Assembly (NCBI GenBank): GCA_030055525.1
Contig: JASFYJ010000001.1
Span: 90,616-154,615 of the forward strand
Source: Archaeoglobales archaeon
GTDB lineage: Archaea; Halobacteriota; Archaeoglobi; Archaeoglobales; Archaeoglobaceae
Direction of reading: 5' to 3'
Length of the DNA stretch: 64,000 nucleotides
Position numbers and translations under genes: made by a program. Under the pieces are notes generated by a model. It was not told where the DNA came from. It worked only from the letters and a program-made list of their open reading frames with translations, and made no database searches. Shown here one piece after another: positions 37,644-48,005 of the stretch. Position 1 is the stretch's first letter, and the number at the start of each line of letters is the position of its first letter.

Positions 37644-38027
37644 GTGAGAGCATCGTACGAGATAAAGGTTCGTGGAGAAGCTATGAAGATCTTGGTTGAA
37701 GCGCTAAGTAGAGCCAAAGTTGCAGCCGAAGAAAAAAATGGATCAGTTTTATGTTTTGTTGGATGTAAAAAGAAGACTATAGAATTCAGGGACGATTCTA
37801 TAGTTGTTGAGGGTGTAGAAATAAAAACCTTCGCAAACTATATAGCAAAGAAAACTCAATCAAGTTCTGAAGTAGCATCTCTTGGTGCTTTGGCTTGGTT
37901 GGGTATAGTAGGTATCGAATACTTGATAACTGCGGCTTACTGCAGGGATTATAAGCATGCTATCGCTGCCAAAAGGTGCTACGAACTCTTGAAAGCAAGA
38001 AAAATGCCAAGAGTGATTAAAAACTAG
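37644..38027 (+). CDS. Hypothetical protein
   Basis: 127 aa, GTG start, AAAGCCTTATATATC TATA-like element just upstream; no family recognised. Confidence 0.6.
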   Translation: MRASYEIKVRGEAMKILVEALSRAKVAAEEKNGSVLCFVGCKKKTIEFRDDSIVVEGVEIKTFANYIAKKTQSSSEVASLGALAWLGIVGIEYLITAAYCRDYKHAIAAKRCYELLKARKMPRVIKN

Positions 38028-38042
38028 TTTTTATTTTTATAT

Positions 38043-39800
38043 TCAAAAATAATAGTAGTACTCGCCAGCAGCCTTTTGTTCTCTATCTAGCCTCGAATCC
38101 GGTTTGTTCACTCTCGGTCTTTTAGTTTCTTCGTCTCTTCTGAAGGTGATGTTAAGCTTGGACAGAAACATGTTCATGCCCTCTCTCATCCCTACTGGTT
38201 TTTTTGCAATTCCAAAAATCCCTGGATCACCTTCAAACACCATTAAACGATCGCTGACCATGTCTATGAAGTATATATCGTGGTCAACGACTAGAACGCT
38301 CTTGCTTGTATTCATCGCAAACCTTCTTATCACTCTCGCTGCTTCTATCCTCTGTTCAACGTCAAGATGAGCTGAAGGTTCATCTAGTAGATACAAGTCA
38401 GCGTCCCTGAAAAGACAAGCTAATATTGCAACTCTTTGCAACTCTCCACCGCTTAGCTCAGTAAGGTTTCTTTCCAGCAACTTGTCGACGGCAAGAGGTC
38501 TTAAAAACTCTGTTTTGTAGTAGGAGCTATCTACATTTGGGTTCAACTTTCTCAAGAAAGTTCCAACATCTAAATCTACGTCTGCCTTCACGTACTGTGG
38601 CTTGTAACTAACCTTGACTTTAACTTCCACCTTTTTCTCATCATCCCCCAGTACACCAGCAAGAACCTTAACAAAAGTCGATTTTCCAGTAGCATTTGGC
38701 CCTACAACACCTAAAACTTCGCCTATTCTTATGTCTCCTCCTTCAGCCACCAATTTGAAGTTTTCAAAAGTTTTGGTGAAGGGTGGAAACTCTAAAAGAA
38801 CTTTTTCCTTTTCACTATCTCGTGGCTGGAAGATCTCGAATTCTATTGGTTTTTCTCGAATTCTTATGTTCTCCTCAGCGAGATAGCCCCTCAGATACTG
38901 ATTTATTCCTACTCTAACACCTTTAGCATTTGTAAATACACCATAAACAGCGGGAATGCCATAAACAATGTGAACGAAATCTGCAAGCATATCAAGGATA
39001 GCTAAATCGTGCTCTACGATCATAACAGTTCTCTCTTTTGCAAGCTCCCTTATAACGTTCGCAACGGATATACGCTGGTATATGTCCAAATAGGATGTTA
39101 TTTCATCGAAGAAGTAGAAGTCCGCATCCTTTAAAATGCATGCAGCAATTGCAAGTCTTTGCAACTCTCCTCCACTTAGCTCGTCGATTTTTCTATCCAA
39201 CGAAGCTTTAAGGTTCAATTTGTTTACAATTTCATCGAAAATTTTTCTCTCATCTACTTTCCTAAGCAATTCGACAACTTTTCCACTATAAACCTTTGGT
39301 ATGTGCTCTATATACTGAGGTTTTAGGCTAACTTTTAATCCATTTTCAGCCAGTTTCTTTAGATAATCAAGTAGTTCGCTGCCAGCAAACCTTGCGTAAA
39401 CATCTTCCCAGCTTGCATTCTCTTTTCCGAGGTTCGGTTTAAGCTGGCCAGATAGTATTTTAACTGCAGTCGTCTTTCCTGTTCCATTTGGGCCTAAGAT
39501 GCCTACAACGTATCCTTTCTTTGGTACTGGGAGATTATATAGCACAAATCCATTTTTTCCGTATCTATGCACTTCACAACCTTCAAGTCTTTCTGGTAAT
39601 CCGACAATTGTTATAGCTTCCATAGGACACTTTTTTACACAGATTCCGCAACCTACGCACATCGCTTCAGAGATTATAGCTTTCTCCTGCACAACTACTG
39701 TCTCATCTCCAGTTCTAACTCTTGGACAGTACTTTACACATTCTTGGCCGCATTTTTTGGGTTGGCATCGATCTTTGTCAACTACTGCAATTCGAGGCAT
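38043..39800 (-). CDS. abce1: ribosome recycling ATPase ABCE1/Rli1
   Basis: N-terminal Fe-S domain (DRCQPKKCGQECVKYCP..., CVGCGICVKKCP) plus twin ABC ATPase domains. Confidence 0.97.
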   Translation of the reverse strand: MPRIAVVDKDRCQPKKCGQECVKYCPRVRTGDETVVVQEKAIISEAMCVGCGICVKKCPMEAITIVGLPERLEGCEVHRYGKNGFVLYNLPVPKKGYVVGILGPNGTGKTTAVKILSGQLKPNLGKENASWEDVYARFAGSELLDYLKKLAENGLKVSLKPQYIEHIPKVYSGKVVELLRKVDERKIFDEIVNKLNLKASLDRKIDELSGGELQRLAIAACILKDADFYFFDEITSYLDIYQRISVANVIRELAKERTVMIVEHDLAILDMLADFVHIVYGIPAVYGVFTNAKGVRVGINQYLRGYLAEENIRIREKPIEFEIFQPRDSEKEKVLLEFPPFTKTFENFKLVAEGGDIRIGEVLGVVGPNATGKSTFVKVLAGVLGDDEKKVEVKVKVSYKPQYVKADVDLDVGTFLRKLNPNVDSSYYKTEFLRPLAVDKLLERNLTELSGGELQRVAILACLFRDADLYLLDEPSAHLDVEQRIEAARVIRRFAMNTSKSVLVVDHDIYFIDMVSDRLMVFEGDPGIFGIAKKPVGMREGMNMFLSKLNITFRRDEETKRPRVNKPDSRLDREQKAAGEYYYYF

Positions 39801-39886
39801 TAAGGAGGTGAGGGGAAAAACGATTTAAAAATTTAGATGTCCCTTAAATTCCTAAGTTTTTTATCTTCAGAGATGCAGAGAAAAAC

Positions 39887-41143
39887 ATGGAATCTCGTAT
39901 TCCGGGATTTTACAAGATGAGCGTAACTGAGAGACTCGAAAAAGTTGCAGAGTTTGCAAACTTAAGTGAAGAAGAGAAGAAAATGGTAAGTTCAAAAGGT
40001 TTGCCAATAGAAATCGCAGACAGGATGATAGAAAATGTAATCGGCACCTTCGAACTACCTCTTGGAATTGCAACAAACTTCCTCATAGATGGAAAAGACT
40101 ACTTAATTCCTATGGTGATTGAAGAGCCAAGTGTTGTAGCTGCAGCCAGCAATGCTGCAAAGATGGCAAGAGAATCTGGAGGATTTTTTACAGATTACAC
40201 CGGTTCAATTATGATAGGACAGATACAAGTCGTAAAATTGAAAAATCCTTACGCTGCGAAATTTGAGGTACTTAAAAATAAAGATGAGATTATAAAAAAA
40301 GCAAACGAATGCGATCCCATACTTTTAAAACTTGGAGGAGGTTGTAAAAGCCTAGAGGCGAGGGTTATAGATACGTTACTTGGAAAGATGCTGATAATAC
40401 ATTTGCTTGTCGATGTAAAAGATGCGATGGGAGCTAATGCTGTAAACACAATGTGCGAAGCTGTAGCACCAACTATAGAGAAGCTAACAGGTGGAAAGGT
40501 CTATCTGAGAATACTCTCTAATCTTGCAGTCTATAGACTCGCAAGAGCCAAGGCTGTTTTTAAGAAAGACGTGATAGGGGGAGAGGAGGTTGTAGAAGGG
40601 ATAATGCAAGCCTATGCATTTGCTTTAGCAGATCCTTATAGATGTGCTACACATAACAAAGGTATAATGAACGGAATTTCTGCGTTGATGATTGCAACTG
40701 GAAATGATTTCCGAGCAGCTGAAGCTGCTGCACACAGTTATGCAGCACTTTTTGGCTATAAACCCCTCACAACCTACGAGGTCGATAAAGAAGGGAACCT
40801 AGTTGGAACCATAGAACTGCCGATAGTTGCAGGTGTTGTTGGAGGAGCTACAAATGTAAATCCTCTAGCAAAAGTGTGTTTAAAGATCTTAGGAGTAAGA
40901 AGTAGTGAAGAGTTGGCAAGAGTTGCAGCCGCTCTTGGTTTAGCGCAAAACTTTGCAGCCTTGAGAGCTTTGGCTACAGAAGGGATACAGAGAGGGCATA
41001 TGGAGTTGCATGCGAGAAATGTAGCAATAGCTGCCGGTGCTAAAGGGGAAGAAGTTGATAAGATCGTAGAAGCGATGGTTAGAGAGAGAAAAATCCGCAT
41101 AGATTATGCTAGAGAACTTCTAGAAACCCTAAGAAAAACTTAA
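39887..41143 (+). CDS. hmgA: Hydroxymethylglutaryl-CoA reductase, class II (degradative type)
   Basis: ENVIGTFELPLGIATNF, DVKDAMGANAVNTMCEAVAP, KGIMNGISALMIATGNDFRAAEAAAHSYAA. Confidence 0.96.
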   Translation: MESRIPGFYKMSVTERLEKVAEFANLSEEEKKMVSSKGLPIEIADRMIENVIGTFELPLGIATNFLIDGKDYLIPMVIEEPSVVAAASNAAKMARESGGFFTDYTGSIMIGQIQVVKLKNPYAAKFEVLKNKDEIIKKANECDPILLKLGGGCKSLEARVIDTLLGKMLIIHLLVDVKDAMGANAVNTMCEAVAPTIEKLTGGKVYLRILSNLAVYRLARAKAVFKKDVIGGEEVVEGIMQAYAFALADPYRCATHNKGIMNGISALMIATGNDFRAAEAAAHSYAALFGYKPLTTYEVDKEGNLVGTIELPIVAGVVGGATNVNPLAKVCLKILGVRSSEELARVAAALGLAQNFAALRALATEGIQRGHMELHARNVAIAAGAKGEEVDKIVEAMVRERKIRIDYARELLETLRKT

Positions 41144-41148
41144 TTTTT

Positions 41149-41427
41149 TTAATCTGCAAGCTTTATTTCCAGCTCTACGACATCTCCAACCTTAAAATCC
41201 TTAGATGCGTATTCTTCGTAGCCCATTGTGACTATAGCATCAAAGCCCAAATAACCTTCAACCCTCTTTGTAGCCTCCTCGCCAAGCTTTAGTCCAAATT
41301 CAATGATGCTTATAGGGTTCCGAACATCTGGCTGGGGAATCGCTGTAACCTTCTGAAAGACCTTTCTGAGGTAAAGCACTACTTCGTCATCATCTTTCAT
41401 CTCCACTCTAAGGATCTTGAACTTCAT
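41149..41427 (-). CDS. Conserved hypothetical protein
   Basis: 92 aa, acidic beta-rich; convergent with hmgA. Confidence 0.6.
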   Translation of the reverse strand: MKFKILRVEMKDDDEVVLYLRKVFQKVTAIPQPDVRNPISIIEFGLKLGEEATKRVEGYLGFDAIVTMGYEEYASKDFKVGDVVELEIKLAD

Positions 41428-41473
41428 ATTTGAAGTTCAGGTACAGCTTTAAAACCTGCCGCCCAATGCTTTT

Positions 41474-42247
41474 GTGCTATCCATTGCAATACCTTCCTCA
41501 TCACTGCTGAATGAAAGCGATGAAAAGCTTAAAACTTTAAAAGTAGGGTACATTGCAAGGGCAGCGGCAGTTTTTAGAGTGGAGGAGATCATAATTTACA
41601 GAGATCCAAAAAGAGATGAAACATCTTTTATTAAGGAAATCCTGGAATACCTCGAAACTCCGCAGTATTTGAGAAAAAGCTTATTTCCTCTAAAAAATTC
41701 TCTTAGATATGCCGGTCTTTTGCATCCACTTGCAATTCCATCCCATAAGCCGAAAGATTTAAAAGTCGGTGAGGTAAGGGAAGGGGTTGTAAAATACGTT
41801 GCGCCTGACGGTACGCGATGGGTGGACATAGGTGCAAACGCCCTGGCACCTTTGAAGTGTAATAAGCCAAAAGGTGCCCGTGTTACCGTCAGGGTCTATT
41901 CGAAGAACCCGTTGCTCGTGGAAGAGGCGAAACCTGAAGAATATTGGGGGTATAAGGTAGTAGAGATGGAATTGGAAGATGTGCTGAGTAGAAGAAATGT
42001 AGTTGTAACTTCGCGAAGGTGCGGGGTGCCAAAGTTGAAGGATGTAAGGAGAGATGTAACTTTAGTGTTTGGGAATCCTGAGGAGGGCGTCTTCGAGATA
42101 GCCGAAAGGATGGGGTTGAAGGTTAACGCTGAGTGTTGGAACATCATCCCTCTTCAGGGTACTCGAACTGTTAGACTTGAAGAGGCAATTTTCGCGACTC
42201 TTGCAGTTGTTAATTTCTTAAGCTACTGGGGTGATGGTTCGTGGTGA
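41474..42247 (+). CDS. SPOUT-superfamily RNA methyltransferase (DUF171-type) upstream of rpl3
   Basis: IAIPSSSLLNESDEKLKTLKVGYIARAAAVFRVEEIIIYRD, IPLQGTRTVRLEEAIFATLAVVNFL; GTG start. Confidence 0.88.
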   Translation: MLSIAIPSSSLLNESDEKLKTLKVGYIARAAAVFRVEEIIIYRDPKRDETSFIKEILEYLETPQYLRKSLFPLKNSLRYAGLLHPLAIPSHKPKDLKVGEVREGVVKYVAPDGTRWVDIGANALAPLKCNKPKGARVTVRVYSKNPLLVEEAKPEEYWGYKVVEMELEDVLSRRNVVVTSRRCGVPKLKDVRRDVTLVFGNPEEGVFEIAERMGLKVNAECWNIIPLQGTRTVRLEEAIFATLAVVNFLSYWGDGSW

Positions 42248-43236
42248 AGGAGCATAGACCAAGAAGAGGTTCTTTAGCGTTTTCACCAAGAAAAAGAGCT
42301 GCAAGTATAATTCCAAGGGTCAGAAGCTGGCCGGAATGTGATCAGGTGAGAATGCAAGGATTTGCAGGATACAAAGCTGGAATGACGCACGTTTTGATGG
42401 TGGACGACAGAAAAAATTCTCCTACTTATGGTGAGGAGATCGTAGTTCCAGTTACCGTCATCGAAACTCCACCAATGAAGGTTGCAGCAGTTAGAGTGTA
42501 CAAGAAAAATCAGTATGGGCTCTACATCGCTGGAGAAGTATGGGCAAACAATCTAGACGATTTCCTCGGCAGAAGAATTAACATCCCAAAAAGAGCTGGA
42601 GATTTAGAAAAACTGAGGCAGATAATTGATGGAGCTGTAGAAGTTAGAGTTTTGACTTATACTCAACCTTACCTTATAACGGGAGTTCCAAAAAAGGTTC
42701 CCGATATTATGGAGCACAAGATAGGAGGGAATGTTGCTGAGGCATTTGAATATGCTGCTTCAAAGCTCGGAAAAGAAATAAGGATTTCTGAAGTTTTCAG
42801 TGAGGGAGCTATAGTGGATGTAATGGCGATAACTAAAGGAAAGGGTTTTCAGGGGCCAGTTAAGAGATGGGGTGTTATAACTCTCAACGCAAAGCATGCA
42901 AGAAGCTCGAAACATCGAAGGGTTGGAACACTTGGTCCATGGAATCCGCATCATGTTAGATGGACTGTTCCACAGGCTGGACAAATGGGTTTCCACCAGA
43001 GAACGGAGTATAATAAAAGAATTATCAAGATCGGGCAAAATGGGGAAGAGATAATCCCGAAAGGTGGGTTTGTACATTATGGGGTTATTAGGAGCGATTA
43101 CGTTATGATCGCTGGAAGCGTTCCCGGGCCTGTAAAGAGATTAGTGAGGATAAGAGACGCTATACGTCCGCCAGAAGTTGTGTTTGATGGAATAAATCTG
43201 ATCTATGTTAGTAAGCAATCCAAGCAGGGGAGATGA
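42241..43236 (+). CDS. rpl3: Ribosomal protein L3
   Basis: HRPRRGSLAFSPRKRA, GFAGYKAGMTHVLMVDD. Confidence 0.98.
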   Translation: MVKEHRPRRGSLAFSPRKRAASIIPRVRSWPECDQVRMQGFAGYKAGMTHVLMVDDRKNSPTYGEEIVVPVTVIETPPMKVAAVRVYKKNQYGLYIAGEVWANNLDDFLGRRINIPKRAGDLEKLRQIIDGAVEVRVLTYTQPYLITGVPKKVPDIMEHKIGGNVAEAFEYAASKLGKEIRISEVFSEGAIVDVMAITKGKGFQGPVKRWGVITLNAKHARSSKHRRVGTLGPWNPHHVRWTVPQAGQMGFHQRTEYNKRIIKIGQNGEEIIPKGGFVHYGVIRSDYVMIAGSVPGPVKRLVRIRDAIRPPEVVFDGINLIYVSKQSKQGR

Positions 43237-43997
43237 GTATGCTTGCAAAGGTTCTCAACCTTAAAGGTGAAGTCGTCGAAGAGATAGAGCTACCCAAAGT
43301 TTTTGAGGAGGAATTTAGACCGGATATAATAAAGAGGGCAGTTCTCTCTTTGCAATCCCACAGAAGACAACCATATGGGCCAAATCCTCTAAGCGGAGTA
43401 GATTATGCATGGGAAAACTGGGGGCCTGGGCATGGATACGCAAGAGTGCCAAGGTGGAAGGTAGGTAGCAGAGCTGTAGTAGTACCACAGGCCGTTGGAG
43501 GTAGGGAAGCTCATCCACCAAAGGTGGATAAGATATGGGACAAGAAGATGAACAAAAAGGAGTTAAGAAAAGCACTTAGATCAGCGATTGCAGCAACAGC
43601 CAATGCAGAAATAATAAGGAAGAGAAATCACATCTTCTCTGGCGAGGTGCCAAAAATAGTCGTGGATGAAATATCCGGAATAAAAAAGGCCAAGGAAGTT
43701 GTGGAGGTGTTCAAGGCTTTGGGAGTAATGGAGGACATAGAAAGAGCAAAGGAGAGAAGAAGATATAGAGCAGGGGCAGGAAAAATGAGAGGAAGGAGGT
43801 ATGTTACAAAGAAGAGTGTACTTCTTGTGGTGAGAGAGGATAACGGTATAATAAAAGCGGCCAAGAACTTGCCAGGTGTTGATGTTGTTCTTGTGAAGGA
43901 TCTGAACGTAGAACTTTTAGCTCCTGGTGCTCATCCTGGAAGGCTTACAGTTTGGAGTAAAGGAGCTGTAGAGTATTTGGGTGAGTGGTTATGTTAA
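43233..43997 (+). CDS. rpl4: Ribosomal protein L4
   Basis: RRQPYGPNPLSGVDYAWENWGPGHGYARVPR. Confidence 0.98.
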   Translation: MSMLAKVLNLKGEVVEEIELPKVFEEEFRPDIIKRAVLSLQSHRRQPYGPNPLSGVDYAWENWGPGHGYARVPRWKVGSRAVVVPQAVGGREAHPPKVDKIWDKKMNKKELRKALRSAIAATANAEIIRKRNHIFSGEVPKIVVDEISGIKKAKEVVEVFKALGVMEDIERAKERRRYRAGAGKMRGRRYVTKKSVLLVVREDNGIIKAAKNLPGVDVVLVKDLNVELLAPGAHPGRLTVWSKGAVEYLGEWLC

Positions 43998-44236
43998 TCA
44001 AATGCTTTCTGATTACTGAAAAGAGTGTGGCAGAGTTGGAGAAGAACGTAATAACAGCTGTAGTGGATAGAAAAGCTAACAAGAATAAAATAAAAAAAGA
44101 GATAGAAAAACTTTTTGGTGTTGAAGTTGAAAGTGTAAACACGTTGATCACTCCAAAGGGTGAAAAGAAGGCATACATAAGGTTGAAATCTGAATATTCC
44201 GCAGCAGATTTACTTTCAAAGTTGGGAGTGTATTGA
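43985..44236 (+). CDS. rpl23: Ribosomal protein L23
   Basis: FLITEKSVAELEKN...GVEVESVNTLITPKGEKKAYIRL. Confidence 0.97.
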   Translation: MVMLIKCFLITEKSVAELEKNVITAVVDRKANKNKIKKEIEKLFGVEVESVNTLITPKGEKKAYIRLKSEYSAADLLSKLGVY

Positions 44237-44245
44237 GGTGATGTT

Positions 44246-44959
44246 GTGGGTAAGCGTATAATTGCCCAAAATAGAGGAAAAGGAACACCAACTTACAGAG
44301 CTCCATCTCACAAGTACAAGGCAGACATCAAGCACCTTCCCTTTAAAGATAGTGTTGTGGAGGCAAAGATCATCGATATACAGCACGATCCAGTAAGAAA
44401 TGGTCCTGTAGCGCTTGTTAAATTGCCTGACGGTAAAGAAGAGTACGTGCTGGCTGTAGAAGGTTTAGGAGTTGGAGATAAGATATACGCTGGTGAAAAC
44501 GTCCCGATTCAGCCCGGAAATACGACCTATCTGAGAAACATACCTGAAGGTACGCAGATATGCAACATCGAAAAGTACCCCGGAGATGGTGGAAAGTTTG
44601 TTAGAGCGAGTGGGACTTTTGCGTTGGTAGTTGCGAGGGAAGCTGATAAGGTTGTAGTTCAAATGCCATCTGGCCAATTGAAGTGGTTCCATCCGAATTG
44701 CAGAGCTACCATAGGTGTTGTTGCATGTGGTGGAAGACCAGATAAACCGTTCATTAAAGCTGGGAAGAAGTACCACAAGATGAAGAGCAAAGCTACGAAG
44801 TGGCCCCGCGTTAGAGGAGTTGCAATGTGCGCCGTTTATCACCCATTCGGTGGAGGTAAGCATCAGCACGTCGGAAGACCGAAAACAGTTAGTAGAAACG
44901 CTCCTCCTGGAAGAAAGGTTGGAAGTATTGCTGCTCGTCGCACTGGAGTAAGGAGGTGA
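44246..44959 (+). CDS. rpl2: Ribosomal protein L2
   Basis: [49 protein letters not shown]. Confidence 0.98.
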   Translation: MGKRIIAQNRGKGTPTYRAPSHKYKADIKHLPFKDSVVEAKIIDIQHDPVRNGPVALVKLPDGKEEYVLAVEGLGVGDKIYAGENVPIQPGNTTYLRNIPEGTQICNIEKYPGDGGKFVRASGTFALVVAREADKVVVQMPSGQLKWFHPNCRATIGVVACGGRPDKPFIKAGKKYHKMKSKATKWPRVRGVAMCAVYHPFGGGKHQHVGRPKTVSRNAPPGRKVGSIAARRTGVRR

Positions 44960-44963
44960 AAGT

Positions 44964-45365
44964 ATGGCACTCAAAAGTAAAGTTGTAAGGGCTAAAGAGT
45001 TCACTTATCGTGGTTATTCTTTTGAGGAGCTTGCAAAGATGCCTTTAGAACAGTTAGCTAATTTATTGCCGGCAAGGGAGAGAAGAAAAATAAAGAGGGG
45101 ATTTACGGAACAGGAGGAAATCCTGCTCAGAAAGCTAAGAAAAAAAGGAACAGCAAGAACACACTGTAGAGATATGGTAGTAATCCCAGAGATGGTTGGT
45201 AAGGTTATATTTGTTCATAACGGCAAAGATTTCGTCAGGGTGGAAATTAAACCAGAGATGATAGGGCATAGACTTGGTGAATTTGCTCAGACAAGGAGAT
45301 TTGAAAAGCATTCTGGTCCCGGTGTTGGAGCTACGAGGAGCAGTAAATACGTGCCATTGAAGTGA
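44964..45365 (+). CDS. rps19: Ribosomal protein S19
   Basis: [49 protein letters not shown]. Confidence 0.98.
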   Translation: MALKSKVVRAKEFTYRGYSFEELAKMPLEQLANLLPARERRKIKRGFTEQEEILLRKLRKKGTARTHCRDMVVIPEMVGKVIFVHNGKDFVRVEIKPEMIGHRLGEFAQTRRFEKHSGPGVGATRSSKYVPLK

Positions 45366-45829
45366 TAGATATGGCCCGCATAAAATACGCTTACAAACCT
45401 AAAGAAGAAATGTCTACAGCTAAAGCAACGGGATACGAAATGCCAATCAGCTTCAAGCATGCTGTAGAGATTTGCAGAGCAATAAAGGGGAAGAAAGTTC
45501 ATGAAGCAAAAAAGTACTTGGAAGAAGTGGTAGCTTTAAAGAGAGTTGTACCCTTTAAGAGACACAAGAAGAAGGTTGCACATAAGAACATAGAGAGTTG
45601 GTATGCTGGGAGGTATCCTCAAAAGGCTGCAAGTTACATCCTTAAAGTCCTTGAAAACCTTGAGGCTAATGCTGAATACAAGGGTCTGGATACTGAAAAG
45701 CTTGTTATTGTTTACGCTCAAGCTCAAAAGGGTAGAGTGATAAGGAGATACATCCCGAGAGCTTTTGGTAGGGCTACACCCCGCTATCAATACCTCACAA
45801 CAGTTCAGATGATTGCAGAGGTGAGGTAA
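45362..45829 (+). CDS. rpl22: Ribosomal protein L22
   Basis: [48 protein letters not shown]. Confidence 0.98.
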   Translation: MIDMARIKYAYKPKEEMSTAKATGYEMPISFKHAVEICRAIKGKKVHEAKKYLEEVVALKRVVPFKRHKKKVAHKNIESWYAGRYPQKAASYILKVLENLEANAEYKGLDTEKLVIVYAQAQKGRVIRRYIPRAFGRATPRYQYLTTVQMIAEVR

Positions 45830-46533
45830 TGGCTGTAGAGAGGAAGTTTGTTCAAGATAGGTTGAAAAGGTTGGTAATTAAAGAATGGATAAAAGAGGAA
45901 GTCAAAACGGCAGGATTTGGCGGAGTTGACGTAGTTAGGACACCGCTTGGAACTCAAGTTATCCTTTTCGTCGAAAGGCCAGGGCTAGTGATTGGAAAAG
46001 GAGGAAGAAAAATAAAGATGCTCACAGACAAGCTTAGAGAGTTCGGCGTAGATAATCCGCAGGTTAGCGTTGATGAGGTAGATAAACCGGAGTTTAATGC
46101 TCAATTAATGGCTTCTCTGCTAGCAAGAGCTATTGAAAGAGGTTGGTACTTCAGAAGGGCAGGCTACAGATTCCTATACAGGATCATGGAAGCGGGAGCA
46201 AAAGGTTGCGAAATAGAGATCAGTGGAAAGCTCGTCAGCGAAAGAGCTAGAACAGAGAAGTTTTTAGCTGGAACAATAATTCACACGGGTGATCCAGCGT
46301 ATACGCTAGTTAGAAAAGGTTTTGATGTCGCTGTAAAGAAACTCGGAGTATACGGGATTACGGTTCGCATAATTCCACCGGATGTTACACTTCCCGATGA
46401 GTTTGTGGTTAAAGAAGTTGATGTTGAACAGCTAAGAGGTGTTTTAAATGAAGATGAAGGAAATAAGGGAACTGAAGAGAGAAGAGAAAGTGAAGAAACT
46501 ACAGGAGCTGGAGATGGAACTACTGAAGCTTAG
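45829..46533 (+). CDS. rps3: Ribosomal protein S3
   Basis: ERKFVQDRLKRLVIKEWIKEEVKTAGFGGVDVVRTPLGTQVILFVERPGLVIGKGGRKI; long acidic C-terminal tail. Confidence 0.98.
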   Translation: MAVERKFVQDRLKRLVIKEWIKEEVKTAGFGGVDVVRTPLGTQVILFVERPGLVIGKGGRKIKMLTDKLREFGVDNPQVSVDEVDKPEFNAQLMASLLARAIERGWYFRRAGYRFLYRIMEAGAKGCEIEISGKLVSERARTEKFLAGTIIHTGDPAYTLVRKGFDVAVKKLGVYGITVRIIPPDVTLPDEFVVKEVDVEQLRGVLNEDEGNKGTEERRESEETTGAGDGTTEA

Positions 46534-46645
46534 AACTCTTGTAAGAAGTGGTGGAGCCGTTGAAAATCCAGGAAAGATAAGGGCAATTCGAAAAGATATC
46601 GCAAGATTGAAGATGGCACTATGCGAAGAGGGGTACAGAGTTTGA
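46448..46645 (+). CDS. rpl29: Ribosomal protein L29
   Basis: MKMKEIRELKREEKVKKLQELEMELLKLRTLVRSGGAVENPGKIRAIRKDIARLKM. Confidence 0.95.
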   Translation: MKMKEIRELKREEKVKKLQELEMELLKLRTLVRSGGAVENPGKIRAIRKDIARLKMALCEEGYRV

Positions 46646-46923
46646 TAGCCATCGACTGGATCGGATTGAAAGTGGAGGTTGAGGATAGCCCAAACAAATT
46701 TGAAATTGGCTTAGCTGGCGAGGTCGTGGATGAGACACAGAATACGCTAAAATTGAAAACTGAAAAAGGTTTAAAAGTCGTTGCGAAAAGAGGTAGAACC
46801 TTCAAAGTGTGGTATATGGGTCATGTGGTGAGAGTTAGAGGGGATATAGTAGCCTTAAGGCCCGAGGAAAAGATAGCGAAGGGTTTGATCATGCTTAAAA
46901 GGAAGAAGGGTGTTAAATTATGA
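46621..46923 (+). CDS. rnp1: Ribonuclease P protein component 1 (Rpp29/Pop4)
   Basis: Position between L29 and S17; DWIGLKVEVEDSPNKFEIGLAGEVVDETQNTLKLKTEKGLKVVAKRGRTFKVWY. Confidence 0.94.
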   Translation: MRRGVQSLIAIDWIGLKVEVEDSPNKFEIGLAGEVVDETQNTLKLKTEKGLKVVAKRGRTFKVWYMGHVVRVRGDIVALRPEEKIAKGLIMLKRKKGVKL

Positions 46924-47237
46924 GAGATATAGGGATAGATGTTAAAGCTCCAGAAGGGGTATGCAATGATGAAAATTGTCCGTTCCACGGAAAGCTCTCA
47001 GTTAGGGGGCAGATACTGAGAGGTAAAGTTCTGAAAGTCTACGGAAAAACTGCTGTAATTGAAAGGGAGATAATAAGATATGCTTCGAAGTATGAGAGAT
47101 ATATGAAGAAGAAGACAAGGCTTCACGCTCATAATCCAGATTGCATAAATGCAAAGCCCGGAGATTTAGTAACAATTGCTGAGTGTAGACCTATTAGTAA
47201 AACCAAGAGCTTCGTTATAGTGGAGGTGGCAAGATGA
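46920..47237 (+). CDS. rps17: Ribosomal protein S17
   Basis: [54 protein letters not shown]. Confidence 0.97.
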   Translation: MRDIGIDVKAPEGVCNDENCPFHGKLSVRGQILRGKVLKVYGKTAVIEREIIRYASKYERYMKKKTRLHAHNPDCINAKPGDLVTIAECRPISKTKSFVIVEVAR

Positions 47238-47632
47238 AGGCAATAAAAGCGATAATACCTCGCAGTTTACCAACTGGAGCTCGTTTAGTTTGTGCAGACA
47301 ATACAGGTGCTAGAGAAGTGGAGATAATAGCTGTTAAAGGATACAAGAGCGTAAGGAGAAGATATCCAGCAGCTGGAGTTGGAGATCTTGTAGTTGTAAG
47401 TGTTAAGAAGGGAACTCCGGAGATAAGAAAACAGATACATCATGCTGTAATAATCAGGCAGAGAAAAGAATACAGAAGACCAGACGGCACAAGAATAAAG
47501 TTCGAAGATAATGCGGCAGTTATAACCAATGAAGAAGGGGAACCGAAAGGTTCCGAAATAAGAGGACCAGTTGCGAGAGAAGCAGCGGAGAGATTTCCAA
47601 AGATTGCAACGCTAGCTTCAATTATTGTGTGA
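47234..47632 (+). CDS. rpl14: Ribosomal protein L14
   Basis: [46 protein letters not shown]. Confidence 0.98.
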   Translation: MKAIKAIIPRSLPTGARLVCADNTGAREVEIIAVKGYKSVRRRYPAAGVGDLVVVSVKKGTPEIRKQIHHAVIIRQRKEYRRPDGTRIKFEDNAAVITNEEGEPKGSEIRGPVAREAAERFPKIATLASIIV

Positions 47633-47641
47633 GGTGTTTTT

Positions 47642-48001
47642 ATGGTTCCAAAATCCAGACAGCCAAGAAAACAAAGAAGGTGGTTGTATAAAGAGGCTGA
47701 GCTACATGAGAAACACAGATTACTTAAAGCAACGCTTTCCAAGGAACTAAGAGAAAAGTACGGAAAGAGAAACTTAAGAATAAGAAAGGGGGACAAAGTA
47801 AGGATTATGCGTGGTGATTTTGCTGGTCATGAAGGGAAAGTCGTCGAAGTAGATATGAAAAATTGCAGAATATTTGTAGATGGCGCAACGATAAGAAAAT
47901 CCGATGGAACCGAAGTTTCAGTACCGATCCATCCATCGAATGTCATAATCATAGAGCTTGGTGAAGTGGATGAGGTTAGAAAGAAGATACTTGAGAGGTG
48001 A
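47642..48001 (+). CDS. rpl24: Ribosomal protein L24
   Basis: KWOW-type [26 protein letters not shown]. Confidence 0.97.
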   Translation: MVPKSRQPRKQRRWLYKEAELHEKHRLLKATLSKELREKYGKRNLRIRKGDKVRIMRGDFAGHEGKVVEVDMKNCRIFVDGATIRKSDGTEVSVPIHPSNVIIIELGEVDEVRKKILER

Positions 48002-48005
48002 TTGA

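Noticed and set aside
44465-45004. 179-aa minus-strand ORF opposite rpl2
   Set aside because: Antisense to a universally conserved ribosomal protein gene
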